Positions 17,557 to 26,199 of a stretch of 64,000 nt of DNA are shown here, one piece after another. Made by a program: the position numbers and the translations under genes. Source of the stretch: DASQFQ01 sp963730115 (GTDB lineage Bacteria; Actinomycetota; Thermoleophilia; Solirubrobacterales; Solirubrobacteraceae); NCBI GenBank assembly GCA_963730115.1, contig CAVSQM010000012.1, forward strand, positions 1,178,001 to 1,242,000, read 5' to 3'. The notes under the pieces were generated by a model. It did no database searches, was not told the origin of the DNA, and saw only the letters and a program-made list of their open reading frames with translations. Each line of letters starts with the position of its first letter. Within the stretch, counting starts at the first letter, position 1.

Positions 17557-20500
17557 ATGCGCGATTTCCTGGCAGCCACCCGCGACCGCGTGATCGTCTT
17601 CGACGGCTCGATGGGCGCGACGCTCGAGCAGTACGACCTCTCGCTCGAGGACGACTACAAGCTCCCCGGGCGCTGCCACGAGGCGCTCGTGCTCAACCGT
17701 CCCGACGTCATCGAGCAGCTGCACGCCTCGATGATCGAGGCGGGCGCCGAGGTGGTCGAGACCGACACGTTCCAGGGCTCGCGACTCAAGCTCGAGGAGT
17801 GGGGCCTCGGCGAGCACACGCTCGAGATCAACCGCAAGGCCGCCGAGATCGCCCGCAAGGCGGTCGGCGAGGAGCACTTCGTGGCCGGCTCGATCGGCCC
17901 GACCGGCTTCCTCCCAGCCTCCGACGACCCGACGCTCGGCGCGATCCGCTTCCGCGACCTCGTGGCTGTCTTCGAGGAGCAGGCACGCGGCCTCGTCGAG
18001 GGCGGCGTCGACCTCATCATCATCGAGACCGCGCAGGACATCCTCGAGGTCAAGGCCGCCGTGTTCGGCGCCCGCGAGGCGTTCAAGGCCACCGGCCGCG
18101 CCGTGCCGATCCAGACCAGCGTCAGCCTCCTCCCCAACGGCGGCAAGATGCTGCTCGGCACCGACATCTCCGCCGCGCTGACCACGCTCGAGGCGCTCGA
18201 CGTCGACGTCATCGGCCTCAACTGCTCGACGGGCCCTGAGGACATGCGCGACGCCGTGCGCTTCCTCGGCGAGCACTGCCCGACGCCCATCCACTGCATC
18301 CCGAACGCCGGCATCCCCCACCAGGGCCCCGACGGCGAGACCATCTTCCCGGCCGAGCCCGAGCCGCTCGCCGACGTGCTCGGCGACTTCGTGGAGCGCT
18401 ACGGCCTCGGCATCGTCGGCGGCTGCTGCGGCACCACCACGGAGCACATCCGCGCGATCGCCGAGCGCTGCACGCACCACCACCCGAAGGCGCGCCCGGC
18501 CCGCCGCCCCATCCACGTGTCGTCGATGATGACCGCGACCCCGCTCGTGCAGGAGCCGGCCCCGACGATCGTCGGCGAGCGCGTGAACTCGCAGGGCTCG
18601 CGCAAGGCCAAGGAGATGCTGCTGGCCGACGACTACGACGGCCTCGTGACGATCGCCGAGGACCAGGTCGAGGGCGGCGCCCACGTGCTCGACCTCTGCG
18701 TCGCGCTGACCGAGCGCCAGGACGAGGACGAGCAGATGCGCGTCGTCGCCAAACGCGTCGCGCTGACCCAGCCCGCGCCGATCCAGATCGACTCGACCGA
18801 GCCCGACGTGATCGCGACCGCGCTCGATCAGATCCCGGGCCGCGCGATCGTCAACTCGGTCAACCTCGAGGCCGGCCGCGACAAGCTCGACAAGGTCGTC
18901 CCCATGGCCAAGGCGCACGGCGCCGCGCTGATCGCGCTGACGATCGACGAGGTCGGCATGGCCAAGACGCGCGACCGCAAGCTCGAGATCGCCCAGCGCA
19001 TCAAGGAGCTGGTCTGCGACGAGCACGGCCTCGACCCCGAGGCGCTGATCTTCGACGCGCTGACGTTCACGCTGACCACCGGCGACGACGAGTGGAAGCC
19101 CTCCGCCGTCGAGACGATCGAGGGCATCCGCCTGATCAAGTCCGAGCTCCCCGGCGTCAAGACCTCGCTCGGCGTCTCCAACGTGTCGTTCGGCATCGGC
19201 GTGCCGGCGCGCTCGGTCCTGAACTCGGTCTTCCTGCACCACTGCGTCGAGGCCGGCCTGGACCTCGCGATGGTCAACCCGAACCACATCACCCCGTACG
19301 GCGAGATCCCCGAGGAGGAGCGCAAGCTCGCCGACGAGCTCGTGTTCAACCGCTCCGACGAGGCGCTCCAGCACTTCATCGAGCACTTCGAGTCGAAGTC
19401 CGGCGAGGACGAGGCCGAGGTCGCCGACCCAACGGCCGGCATGACCCCGCAGGAGGCGCTGCACTGGCACATCCTGCGCCGCAAGAAGGACGGCGTGGAG
19501 GCGCAGATCGACGCGAGCGTCGACGACATCGGCGCCGTACCGACGCTCAACGACGTGCTGCTGCCCGCCATGAAGGAGGTCGGCGACAAGTTCGGCGCCG
19601 GCGAGCTGATCCTGCCCTTCGTGCTCCAGTCGGCCGAGGTCATGAAGCGCGCCGTCGCCCAGCTCGAGCAGTACCTCGACAAGCTCGAGGGCTACACGAA
19701 GGGCACCGTCGTGCTCGCGACCGTGTTCGGCGACGTTCACGACATCGGCAAGTCGCTCGTCAACACGATCCTCACCAACAACGGCTACACGGTCATCGAC
19801 CTCGGCAAGCAGGTCCCCATCGGGACGATCCTCGACGCCGCCGAGGAGCACAAGGCCACCGCCATCGGCCTGTCGGCGCTGCTCGTCTCGACCTCCAAGC
19901 AGATGCCACTCGCGGTCGCCGAGCTGCACGAGCGCGGCCTCGAGTACCCGGTGCTGATCGGCGGCGCCGCCATCAACCGCAAGTTCGGCCTGCGCGCGAA
20001 CTACCCGAAGGGCAAGGACTCCGAGGACGTCTATGGCCCCGGCGTCTTCTACTGCAAGGACGCGTTCGAGGGCCTCGGCGTGATGGACAAGATCGTCGAC
20101 GCGGACGCCCGCGCGGAGCTCGTGACGAAGACCCGCGAGGCGGCGTCGACGCTACGCGAGACCGGCGAGGAAGAGGAGGTGCTCGACACCTCCGACGACT
20201 CCGTCCGCTCCAAGGCCCGCACCGACGTCCCGGTGCCCACGCCGCCGTTCTGGGGCGTGCGCGAGCTCGAGGTCGACCTCGACGAGGTCTACCCCCACCT
20301 CGACACGCACGTGCTGTTCAAGCTCCACTGGGGCGGCCGCGGCGTCAAGGGCGAGGAGTGGAAGAAGCTCGTGAGCGAGGACTTCCGCCCGCGCCTCGAG
20401 CGCATGTGGCGCGAGCAGACCTACCTGCACCCGCGCGCGCTGGTCGGCTACTTCCCCTGCTACTCCGAGGGCAACGAGATCGTCGTCCTCGACCCCGAGG

Positions 20501-21057
20501 ACCGCGAGACCGTGCTCGAGCGCCTCTCCACGCCGCGCCAGCCGAAGAGCGACCGCATCGCGCTCGCGGACTTCTTCCGCCCGAAGGACAGCGGCGAGCT
20601 CGACGTGGTCGCGCTGCAGGCCGTCACCGCCGGCGACGAGGTCACCGAGCTGATGGCGAAGCTCGAGCAGGACGGCGAGTTCGCCGAGCAGCTCTTCACC
20701 CACGGCATCGGCGTGCAGACCGCCGAGGGCATGGCCGAGTGGCTGCACTGGAAGGTGCGCGAGGAGCTCGGCATCCCGCAGACGCAGGGCCGCCGCTACT
20801 CGTGGGGCTACCCCGCCGTGCCCGAGCAGTCCGAGCACGACAAGGTGGACCGCCTGCTCGGCCTGTCGGACATCGGCATCCGCCTCTCCGGCGGCCACGC
20901 GGTCGAGCCCGAGCAGTCCACGCTCGCGCTGATCGCCCACCACCCGCAGGCCGGCTACTTCGGCATGCGCAACGGCCGGCTGTTGCCCGACGGCTCGCCC
21001 GACGACGTGATCAAGGGCACCGACCGCGACCCGTCGCTGTTCGGCGTCACCGCGTAG
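17557..21057 (+). CDS. metH: Cobalamin-dependent methionine synthase MetH
   Basis: The 1166-residue protein transfers the methyl group of methyltetrahydrofolate to homocysteine through cobalamin. Domains in order: homocysteine S-methyltransferase (about 1-315; FDGSMGATLEQ, zinc cysteines in LNCSTGP and GGCCGTT), pterin-binding domain (about 335-600; GERVNSQGS), cobalamin cap and binding domain (about 640-880; the lower-ligand motif GDVHDIGKS near residue 726), and the AdoMet-dependent reactivation domain (about 900-1166; RRYSWGYPAVPEQSEH, ending in HPQAGYFGMRNG). All domains are present and full-length. ATG 17557 fits the family start; a TTG two codons upstream is also open. It stands alone in its transcription unit, between the exported-protein operon and the ligase/lyase pair. 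Confidence 0.97.
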   Translation: MRDFLAATRDRVIVFDGSMGATLEQYDLSLEDDYKLPGRCHEALVLNRPDVIEQLHASMIEAGAEVVETDTFQGSRLKLEEWGLGEHTLEINRKAAEIARKAVGEEHFVAGSIGPTGFLPASDDPTLGAIRFRDLVAVFEEQARGLVEGGVDLIIIETAQDILEVKAAVFGAREAFKATGRAVPIQTSVSLLPNGGKMLLGTDISAALTTLEALDVDVIGLNCSTGPEDMRDAVRFLGEHCPTPIHCIPNAGIPHQGPDGETIFPAEPEPLADVLGDFVERYGLGIVGGCCGTTTEHIRAIAERCTHHHPKARPARRPIHVSSMMTATPLVQEPAPTIVGERVNSQGSRKAKEMLLADDYDGLVTIAEDQVEGGAHVLDLCVALTERQDEDEQMRVVAKRVALTQPAPIQIDSTEPDVIATALDQIPGRAIVNSVNLEAGRDKLDKVVPMAKAHGAALIALTIDEVGMAKTRDRKLEIAQRIKELVCDEHGLDPEALIFDALTFTLTTGDDEWKPSAVETIEGIRLIKSELPGVKTSLGVSNVSFGIGVPARSVLNSVFLHHCVEAGLDLAMVNPNHITPYGEIPEEERKLADELVFNRSDEALQHFIEHFESKSGEDEAEVADPTAGMTPQEALHWHILRRKKDGVEAQIDASVDDIGAVPTLNDVLLPAMKEVGDKFGAGELILPFVLQSAEVMKRAVAQLEQYLDKLEGYTKGTVVLATVFGDVHDIGKSLVNTILTNNGYTVIDLGKQVPIGTILDAAEEHKATAIGLSALLVSTSKQMPLAVAELHERGLEYPVLIGGAAINRKFGLRANYPKGKDSEDVYGPGVFYCKDAFEGLGVMDKIVDADARAELVTKTREAASTLRETGEEEEVLDTSDDSVRSKARTDVPVPTPPFWGVRELEVDLDEVYPHLDTHVLFKLHWGGRGVKGEEWKKLVSEDFRPRLERMWREQTYLHPRALVGYFPCYSEGNEIVVLDPEDRETVLERLSTPRQPKSDRIALADFFRPKDSGELDVVALQAVTAGDEVTELMAKLEQDGEFAEQLFTHGIGVQTAEGMAEWLHWKVREELGIPQTQGRRYSWGYPAVPEQSEHDKVDRLLGLSDIGIRLSGGHAVEPEQSTLALIAHHPQAGYFGMRNGRLLPDGSPDDVIKGTDRDPSLFGVTA

Positions 21058-21084
21058 CCCGCGCGAAGACGGTACTCGCCCGTC

Positions 21085-21258
21085 ATGAGACGTCTGTTGC
21101 TGTTCGCCATGGCGGCGCTGCCTGCTCCTCCCAGCCGCCGCGAGTGCCTAGGGAGTGCCCCTCCCGCCCGGCGCCGTGAAGTCCGACAACCTCGAGTAAC
21201 AGGGCGGTGTCGAGCCTCAAGTCCGGCGCCCTCGTGTGCCCCTGTTCCAGTGAGCTGA
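21085..21258 (+). pseudogene. Decayed 5' remnant of an exported protein
   Basis: An ATG at 21085 begins a typical signal peptide (MRRLLLFAMAAL). With one base removed, the same sequence reads on as LLLPAAASA and then GVPLPPGAVKSDNLE, interrupted by stops. KSDNLE resembles the start of LVIVD-repeat secreted proteins, but this is a weak recollection. As it stands only a meaningless 57-codon frame remains. I read it as the front end of a deleted or decayed exported-protein gene downstream of metH. Confidence 0.3.
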
Positions 21259-21264
21259 CCGGAA

Positions 21265-21292
21265 GCGGCCGCGCGCCTCAGCGCGCGGCCGC
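21265..21292. terminator. 12-bp GC hairpin with the ligase stop codon in its loop
   Basis: GCGGCCGCGCGC (21265-21276) and its exact reverse complement (21281-21292) flank the four-base loop CTCA. The loop holds the TGA stop of the minus-strand ligase gene. It sits between convergent transcription units and can fold from either strand. No T-run follows. Confidence 0.55.
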
Positions 21293-22504
21293 CTCCGAGA
21301 AGTCGACGAGCCGGCTCTTGTACTCGCTGCGTGGAAGCGTGCCGTAGGGCACGAGCTCGACCTCCGTGCTGACCACGAGCGTGGTGCGGATCGCCTGGCG
21401 GATCACGCCCGCCAGCTCGGCGTCGGCCTCGGCGTCCTCGGCCAGCTCGACGAGCACGCGCGGCGGCGCGTCCTGCCGCACGCCCTCGTGCTGCGGGCGG
21501 ATCTGCACCGGCCCGCCGACGCGCGGGCGGAACTCGGCGACCACCTCGCGCAGCGCGGTCGGGAACAGGTTGACGCCGCGCACGATCAGCAGGTCGTCGG
21601 TGCGCCCGATGCAGCGCACGCGCAGCGCCGGGCGCCCGCACGAGCACGGCCGCGCGTTGACCACCACGCGGTCGCGGCTGCGGAAGCGCAGCACCGGCAT
21701 CGCCTCGCGGCGCAGCGTGGTGTAGACGAGCTCGCCCTCGGCGCCGTCGTCGAACGGCAGCGGCCCGCCGCCGTCGGGGTCGATCAGCTCGGCGTGGACG
21801 TGGCCCTCGCCGGAGAAGTGCATGCCGGCCTGCTCCTCGCACTCGCCCCACAGCGAGGGTGAGACGTCGGCGATGCCCATCGCCTCGCGCACGGTGGCGC
21901 CGAACGCCTCCTCGATCGCGTGGCGCGTCGCGTCCTCCCCGCCGCCCGGTTCGCCCGCCACCGCAAACGTGCGGACGCCGAGCTCGCGCGGCTCGATCCC
22001 GCGCTCGCGGCACCAGTCCGCGAGGTAGAGCGCGTAAGACGGCGTGCAGCCCAGCGCCTCGGCGCCGAGGATCTGGAAGGCGCGCACGAGGCGCTCGGTG
22101 TTGCCGCTCCCGACCGGGATGACCGTCGCGCCGATGCGCGCCCAGGCGTCGAGCACCGCGCCGGCCACGAACGGGCCGGAGTTGTAGGTGAGCACCGCCC
22201 GCTGGGACGGCGCGATGCCGGTCGCCGCGTAGGAGCGGGCGCCGATCTCCGTCCAGCCCTCGAGGTCGGCCGCCGTGACCGCGATGTACGACGGATCGCC
22301 GGTCGTGCCGCTCGTCGAGTAGACGCGCACGACGTCCTCGAGCGGCGCGGCGAGGTGCCGGCCGAGCGGCGGCTCGGCGGCGAGCGACTCGCGGATCTCG
22401 TCCTTGGTCGTGAACGGGAGCGACTCCCACGGCGCGTCTTCGAAGCCGGCGAGCTTCTCGCGGTAGAAGGGTGAGCGCGCGCGCAGCGCGGCGAGGTCCA
22501 TCAT
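21278..22504 (-). CDS. Phenylacetate-CoA ligase-like (PaaK-family) acyl-CoA ligase
   Basis: The 408-residue enzyme belongs to the PaaK branch of the adenylate-forming superfamily, which makes an acyl-adenylate and then an acyl-CoA. Landmarks are the entry motif (SPFYREKLAGF), the P-loop YSTSGTTGDPS, the central AVAGEPGGGEDATR, MGIADVSPSLWGECEEQ, the hinge region GRTDDLLIVRGVNLFP and the C-terminal GTLPRSEYKSR with the catalytic lysine. The substrate is unknown. The ATG at 22504 overlaps the stop of the citryl-CoA-lyase-like gene (ATGA), so both are co-translated. PaaK relatives activate aromatic or aliphatic acids, and phenylacetate itself is only one option. No paa ring-oxygenase genes are nearby. 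Confidence 0.85.
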   Translation of the reverse strand: MMDLAALRARSPFYREKLAGFEDAPWESLPFTTKDEIRESLAAEPPLGRHLAAPLEDVVRVYSTSGTTGDPSYIAVTAADLEGWTEIGARSYAATGIAPSQRAVLTYNSGPFVAGAVLDAWARIGATVIPVGSGNTERLVRAFQILGAEALGCTPSYALYLADWCRERGIEPRELGVRTFAVAGEPGGGEDATRHAIEEAFGATVREAMGIADVSPSLWGECEEQAGMHFSGEGHVHAELIDPDGGGPLPFDDGAEGELVYTTLRREAMPVLRFRSRDRVVVNARPCSCGRPALRVRCIGRTDDLLIVRGVNLFPTALREVVAEFRPRVGGPVQIRPQHEGVRQDAPPRVLVELAEDAEADAELAGVIRQAIRTTLVVSTEVELVPYGTLPRSEYKSRLVDFSEAAAR

Positions 22505-23241
22505 CCGTCGTACTCGACCGCCGTCTCCGCCGCCGCGGCCAGCCGGAACCCGATCGGGCGCTCGTGCTCCTCGCGCAGATGGCCGAGCAGGCCGGCGGTG
22601 CGCGCGAGCAGCGGGATCGCCTTCAGCGTGTAGGCGGGCAGGCCGAGGTCGAGCATCGGCGCGGCGATCGCACCGGAGACGTTGAGCGGCAGCGGGCGGC
22701 CGTAGACCTCGGGCACCGCGGCCTCGATCGCACGCACGAGCGCGACGTGCTCCGCGGAGACGCCGAGCTCGTCGGAGAGCGCGAGCAGGCGCGTGGTGCG
22801 CGGGTCGCCGTCGCGGTGCAGCGGATGGCCGAAGCCGGGCAGCGGCGTGCGGCTCTCGCGGTGCTCGCGCACGACGTCGACCGGGTCGGTGCCCGCGGCC
22901 AGCGCGTCGCGCAGCATCGTGCCCGCGTACTCGGTGGCGCCGAGGATCACCGAGCCGCAGCCGAGCAGCCCTGCGGCCACCGCGCCCTGGAGCGATTCCG
23001 GGGCCGCGGACAGGGTCATCCGCGCGGCCTGCACGCTCGGCACGAGCCCGTGCTCGGCGATCGCCACCAGGCAGGCGTCGGTCATGCGGCGCTCGCGCTC
23101 GTCGGGCACGCGGCCCATCAGGAGGAGGAAGAACATCTCGGTCAGGGACAGCTGCCCCATGAGCTCCGAGGTGAGGTCGTGGCCGCGGACCGTGACCGCA
23201 TCCGCGGTCGCCTCCGCGATGGCCGTCTTGGCATCGGTCAT
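22501..23241 (-). CDS. Citrate synthase-fold protein, citryl-CoA lyase-like
   Basis: The 246-residue protein is much shorter than housekeeping citrate synthase (about 370-430) but keeps its core: LMGQLSLTEMFFLLLMGR, the glycine-rich LLGCGSVILGATEYAG, and PGFGHPLHRDGDPRT with the catalytic-type histidine. It is usually annotated as citryl-CoA lyase, which cleaves citryl-CoA to acetyl-CoA and oxaloacetate; the true substrate here is not known. ATG 23241 is chosen because AGGA lies about ten nt upstream; another ATG at 23250 is in frame. It is the first gene of a two-gene operon with the acyl-CoA ligase, suggesting activation of an acid followed by C-C cleavage or condensation. Confidence 0.7.
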   Translation of the reverse strand: MTDAKTAIAEATADAVTVRGHDLTSELMGQLSLTEMFFLLLMGRVPDERERRMTDACLVAIAEHGLVPSVQAARMTLSAAPESLQGAVAAGLLGCGSVILGATEYAGTMLRDALAAGTDPVDVVREHRESRTPLPGFGHPLHRDGDPRTTRLLALSDELGVSAEHVALVRAIEAAVPEVYGRPLPLNVSGAIAAPMLDLGLPAYTLKAIPLLARTAGLLGHLREEHERPIGFRLAAAAETAVEYDG

Positions 23242-23284
23242 GCGGTACATCCTGCTGAACTCCGGCGTCGTGCGCGGACTGCTG

Positions 23285-24496
23285 ATGGATCTGACGCCGT
23301 TGCGGGGACGCGAGTTCCGGCTGCTGTTCTGGGGCCAGCTCGTGTCGCTGTTCGGCTCGATGGTCACCTTCGTCGCGTTGCCGTTCCAGATGTACGAGCT
23401 CACGCATTCGACGCTCGCGGTGGGCGCGCTGGGCGTCTGCCAGTTCGTCCCGATCGTGACCGTCGCGCTGGTCAGCGGCGCGCTGGCGGACGCCGTCGAC
23501 CGGAGGACGCTCGTGCGCCTGGCCGAGCTCGGATCGGCGGTGGTGGTGGGCGGGCTGCTCGCCAACTCGCTGCTGGAGAGGCCGCACGAGTGGGTGCTCT
23601 TCGTGTGCGCGGCGCTCCTGGCCGGCTTCTACGCGCTGCTGCGGCCACCGCTCCACGCGCTCGTGCCGCGGGTCGTGCCGCGCGAGCAGCTCAAGGCCGC
23701 AATGGCGCTCGAGTGGCTCCGCGGCGACGTCGGGATGATCGCCGGGCCGGCGATCGGCGGCGTGCTCATCGCCGCCTTCGGCGTGCCGCTGACGTACGGG
23801 ATCGACCTCGTCAGCTTCCTCGTCTCCCTCGGCTTCCTCTCGCTCCTGCGGGCGAGCCCGCCGCCGGAGGACGCCGAGCGGCCGAGCCTGCGCTCGATCG
23901 CCGAAGGCCTGCGCTACGCGTGGGGTCGCCCGGTGCTGATGGGCACCTACCTGGTCGACATCAACGCGATGTTCTTCGGCATGCCGCAGGCGCTCTTCCC
24001 CGCCATCGCCGCGGGCTACGGCGGGGCCGAGGTGCTCGGCCTGCTGCTCGCCGCGCCGGCCGCCGGCTCGATGGCCGTCGCGGTGCTCAGCGGCTGGACG
24101 AAGCGGGTGCACCGGCACGGCCGCGCGGTGGCGCTGGCGGCGTGCGGGTGGGGGCTGGCGATCGTCGGCTTCGGCTTCGCCGACGTGCTGTGGCTGGCGC
24201 TGGCGTGCCTCGCGGTGGCGGGCGGGATGGACGCCGTCTCGGGCCTGTTCCGCAGCGTGATCTGGAACGAGACGATCCCCGACCGCCTGCGCGGGCGGCT
24301 CGCCGGGGTCGAGATGATCTCCTACACCTCGGGCCCGACCCTCGGCAACTTCGAGGCGGGCGCGCTCGCCTCGCTCGTGGGCGTGCGCGCGACGGTGGTG
24401 TCGGGCGGCGTGATGTGCCTCGTGGGGACCGGGGTGATCCTCGCGTTCCTGCCCGCGTTCTGGCGCTACGACGCCCGCGACAGCGCGCCGGCGTGA
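23285..24496 (+). CDS. MFS transporter (EntS/MFS_3-like exporter)
   Basis: The 403-residue protein has about 12 hydrophobic helices and the MFS_3 start (LRGREFRLLFWGQLVSLFGSMVTFVALPFQMYE), with the A-motif-like GALADAVDRRTLVR. This subfamily includes the enterobactin exporter EntS and related siderophore or macrolide exporters. Its start is divergent from the citryl-CoA-lyase-like gene with a 43-bp spacer. ATG 23285 matches the usual N terminus; a GTG five codons earlier is possible. Its stop codon lies in the loop of a strong hairpin. The substrate cannot be read from sequence. Confidence 0.85.
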   Translation: MDLTPLRGREFRLLFWGQLVSLFGSMVTFVALPFQMYELTHSTLAVGALGVCQFVPIVTVALVSGALADAVDRRTLVRLAELGSAVVVGGLLANSLLERPHEWVLFVCAALLAGFYALLRPPLHALVPRVVPREQLKAAMALEWLRGDVGMIAGPAIGGVLIAAFGVPLTYGIDLVSFLVSLGFLSLLRASPPPEDAERPSLRSIAEGLRYAWGRPVLMGTYLVDINAMFFGMPQALFPAIAAGYGGAEVLGLLLAAPAAGSMAVAVLSGWTKRVHRHGRAVALAACGWGLAIVGFGFADVLWLALACLAVAGGMDAVSGLFRSVIWNETIPDRLRGRLAGVEMISYTSGPTLGNFEAGALASLVGVRATVVSGGVMCLVGTGVILAFLPAFWRYDARDSAPA

Positions 24497-24510
24497 TCGC
24501 CGGCGCGCTG
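24481..24510. terminator. 12-bp GC hairpin with the MFS stop codon in its loop
   Basis: CAGCGCGCCGGC (24481-24492) and its perfect reverse complement (24499-24510) flank GTGATC, which carries the TGA stop of the MFS gene. It also lies eight bases beyond the stop of the convergent PKD-protein gene, so it can end transcription from both sides. Confidence 0.6.
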
Positions 24511-24517
24511 GGGATCG

Positions 24518-26134
24518 CTAGGCCGCGACCCGCGCGCGCGGCGTGAAGCTGCGCTTGCGGGCGCCGCGGAACCTGCCGTCCGGCAGGCCCGCGGGGGCGC
24601 CGGCGCCGCTGACACGGGCGCCGTTGGCGCCGGCCGCGGAGGCGGTGGACGCCGCGGCCTTGCGCTTGCCGGTGAGCTTGACCGTCAGCTTCTCGGTGAT
24701 CGCCTCGCCGCCGGCCGGCTTGAAGGTGACCTTGAGCGCGTAGCGGCCGGCCTTGGCCTTGCGCGGGAGCTTGAGCTTGTAGCTCGCGGTGCCCTCCGCG
24801 ATCGTCTTCGAGCCGCGGGCGATGACGCGCCCGTTGCGGACGAGCGCGGCGCTGACCTTGCCCGGCGTGTCGGTCGTGACGGTGACCGGGACCTTGCCCT
24901 TGGCCAGCCTGACCTTGCGCGGGGCGCTGGCCTCGAACTCGGCGTCGTCGCCGGTGGCGGGCTGCTCGTCGAGGTCGCCGCCGTCGGTGCCGCCGCCGCT
25001 CGGCGGGGGCGTGGAGCCGCCGCCGCTGCCGCCGCTCGGCGCGGCCACGGTGACGGTCTTCTGCGCGACGCCGGCGTTGCCGGCGGCGTCGGTCGTCTTG
25101 ACTCGCACCTCGTAGGTGCCGGCCTGGGTGAAGGTGTGGCTCGTGGTCGCACCGGAGCCGGCGCCCGTGTTGTCGCCGAAGCTCCACTCGTAGCCGCCGG
25201 CGAGGCCCGACGTCGCGTCGGACGCCTGGGTGCCGAACGTGACGAGCTCGCCGACCTGGGCGGTCGCCGGAGCCTGGATCGAGACCTGCGGCGCCGTGCG
25301 GTCGAGCAGCACGCTGTCGCACTTCGCGTCGGACAGGTTGGCCTTGTCGGCGGTCGACCCCTGGTTCGGGCCGGCCGGGTTGTCCGGGATCGCCGCGTCG
25401 GCGGCGATCACGCACGCCCACACCGGGCCGTCGGGCGCCGGGTTGTCGCCCGAGGCGAAGTCGGCCGTGCAGGTGAAGGTCGTCGACTTGCCGGCGCCGG
25501 CCGGGACCGAGCAGGCGGAGTTGTAGCCGAAGATGAAGCCGGCGTTCTTGTCGCAGATGTTCGACGCGCCGCCGAACTGGAAGCACATGAAGTTGGCCGG
25601 GAACGGGCCCGCGACGTCATCGGCGAAGCCGACGTCGATCCGGACCTTCGCGTCCTTGGTCGTCTCCGAGCCGCCCACGAGCGCGATCTGCGTGGCCGGC
25701 TTGGAGCGGTCGATCGTCGTGGAGGCGCGGCGGCCGAGCTGCGTGCCCATCGAGCACGAGTTCGGGCCGTCGCTGATCCACAGGCTGTCGTTGGGGAACG
25801 TGTACTGGCCCTGGGCACAGACGCCGTACTGGCCGCCGTGCTGGAGCGTCCGGACGCCGGACCAGTTGGCCCACACGTTCGTGGCCCCGTTGGGGGCCGG
25901 GTTCTGGGTCGGGTTGGCGACCAGCGCGTTGTTCTCGTAGTAGTCCCAGCGCACGCGGTAGGAGCCGATGCCCTGGCTGGCGGGCCACTCGAACCACTGG
26001 GTGTTCTGCTGGGAGTTCGTGTACAGCGGCTCACCCGTCCCCGCAGGCTGGACCTGCGCGGCCGCGGGCTGGGCGGCGCCGAGTGCGCAGGCGACCGTGC
26101 CGATGAGAAGGAGTTTCTTGGGGAGGTGGGTCAT
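24518..26134 (-). CDS. Exported PKD-domain protein
   Basis: The 538-residue protein starts with a signal peptide (KKLLLIGTVACALGAAQPAAAQ). An N-terminal beta-rich region follows with several cysteine pairs (YGVCAQGQYTF, NSCSMG, NFMCFQFGGASNICDK, SACSVPAG, FTCTAD). A PKD/Ig-like domain (GYEWSFGDNTGAGSGATTSHTF, TYEVRVKTTDAAGN) comes next, then a Gly/Ser/Pro linker and a C-terminal beta-sandwich (PRKVRLAKGKVPVTVTTDTPGKV, GRYALKVTFKPAGG). The layout resembles the neighbouring exported proteins, though the end domain lacks their CPxxExxC signature. ATG 26134 is used because upstream codons lack signal-peptide character. A role in surface adhesion or binding is likely; no catalytic motif is visible. 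Confidence 0.8.
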   Translation of the reverse strand: MTHLPKKLLLIGTVACALGAAQPAAAQVQPAGTGEPLYTNSQQNTQWFEWPASQGIGSYRVRWDYYENNALVANPTQNPAPNGATNVWANWSGVRTLQHGGQYGVCAQGQYTFPNDSLWISDGPNSCSMGTQLGRRASTTIDRSKPATQIALVGGSETTKDAKVRIDVGFADDVAGPFPANFMCFQFGGASNICDKNAGFIFGYNSACSVPAGAGKSTTFTCTADFASGDNPAPDGPVWACVIAADAAIPDNPAGPNQGSTADKANLSDAKCDSVLLDRTAPQVSIQAPATAQVGELVTFGTQASDATSGLAGGYEWSFGDNTGAGSGATTSHTFTQAGTYEVRVKTTDAAGNAGVAQKTVTVAAPSGGSGGGSTPPPSGGGTDGGDLDEQPATGDDAEFEASAPRKVRLAKGKVPVTVTTDTPGKVSAALVRNGRVIARGSKTIAEGTASYKLKLPRKAKAGRYALKVTFKPAGGEAITEKLTVKLTGKRKAAASTASAAGANGARVSGAGAPAGLPDGRFRGARKRSFTPRARVAA

Positions 26135-26151
26135 GGTGACGCCAGCGTGCC

Positions 26152-26190
26152 GGAACCCGGTCCTCCGCAAATCAGGGGGTTCCCTAGTCT
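26152..26190. promoter_or_regulatory. Divergent promoter with inverted repeat upstream of the patatin gene
   Basis: GGAACCC (26152-26158) and GGGTTCC (26177-26183) form a perfect seven-base inverted repeat with centres 25 bases apart. TAGTCT at 26185-26190 is a -10-like box ending nine bases before the patatin GTG. The repeat lies between two divergent genes and could be a shared operator. Confidence 0.35.
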
Positions 26191-26199
26191 TCGCCCGCG

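Noticed and set aside
17491..19929. Very long open frame (812 codons) antisense to metH
   Set aside because: It lies wholly opposite a clear MetH coding region, has the Arg/Leu/Asp/Val/Glu-biased composition of a GC-rich shadow frame, and shows no domain.
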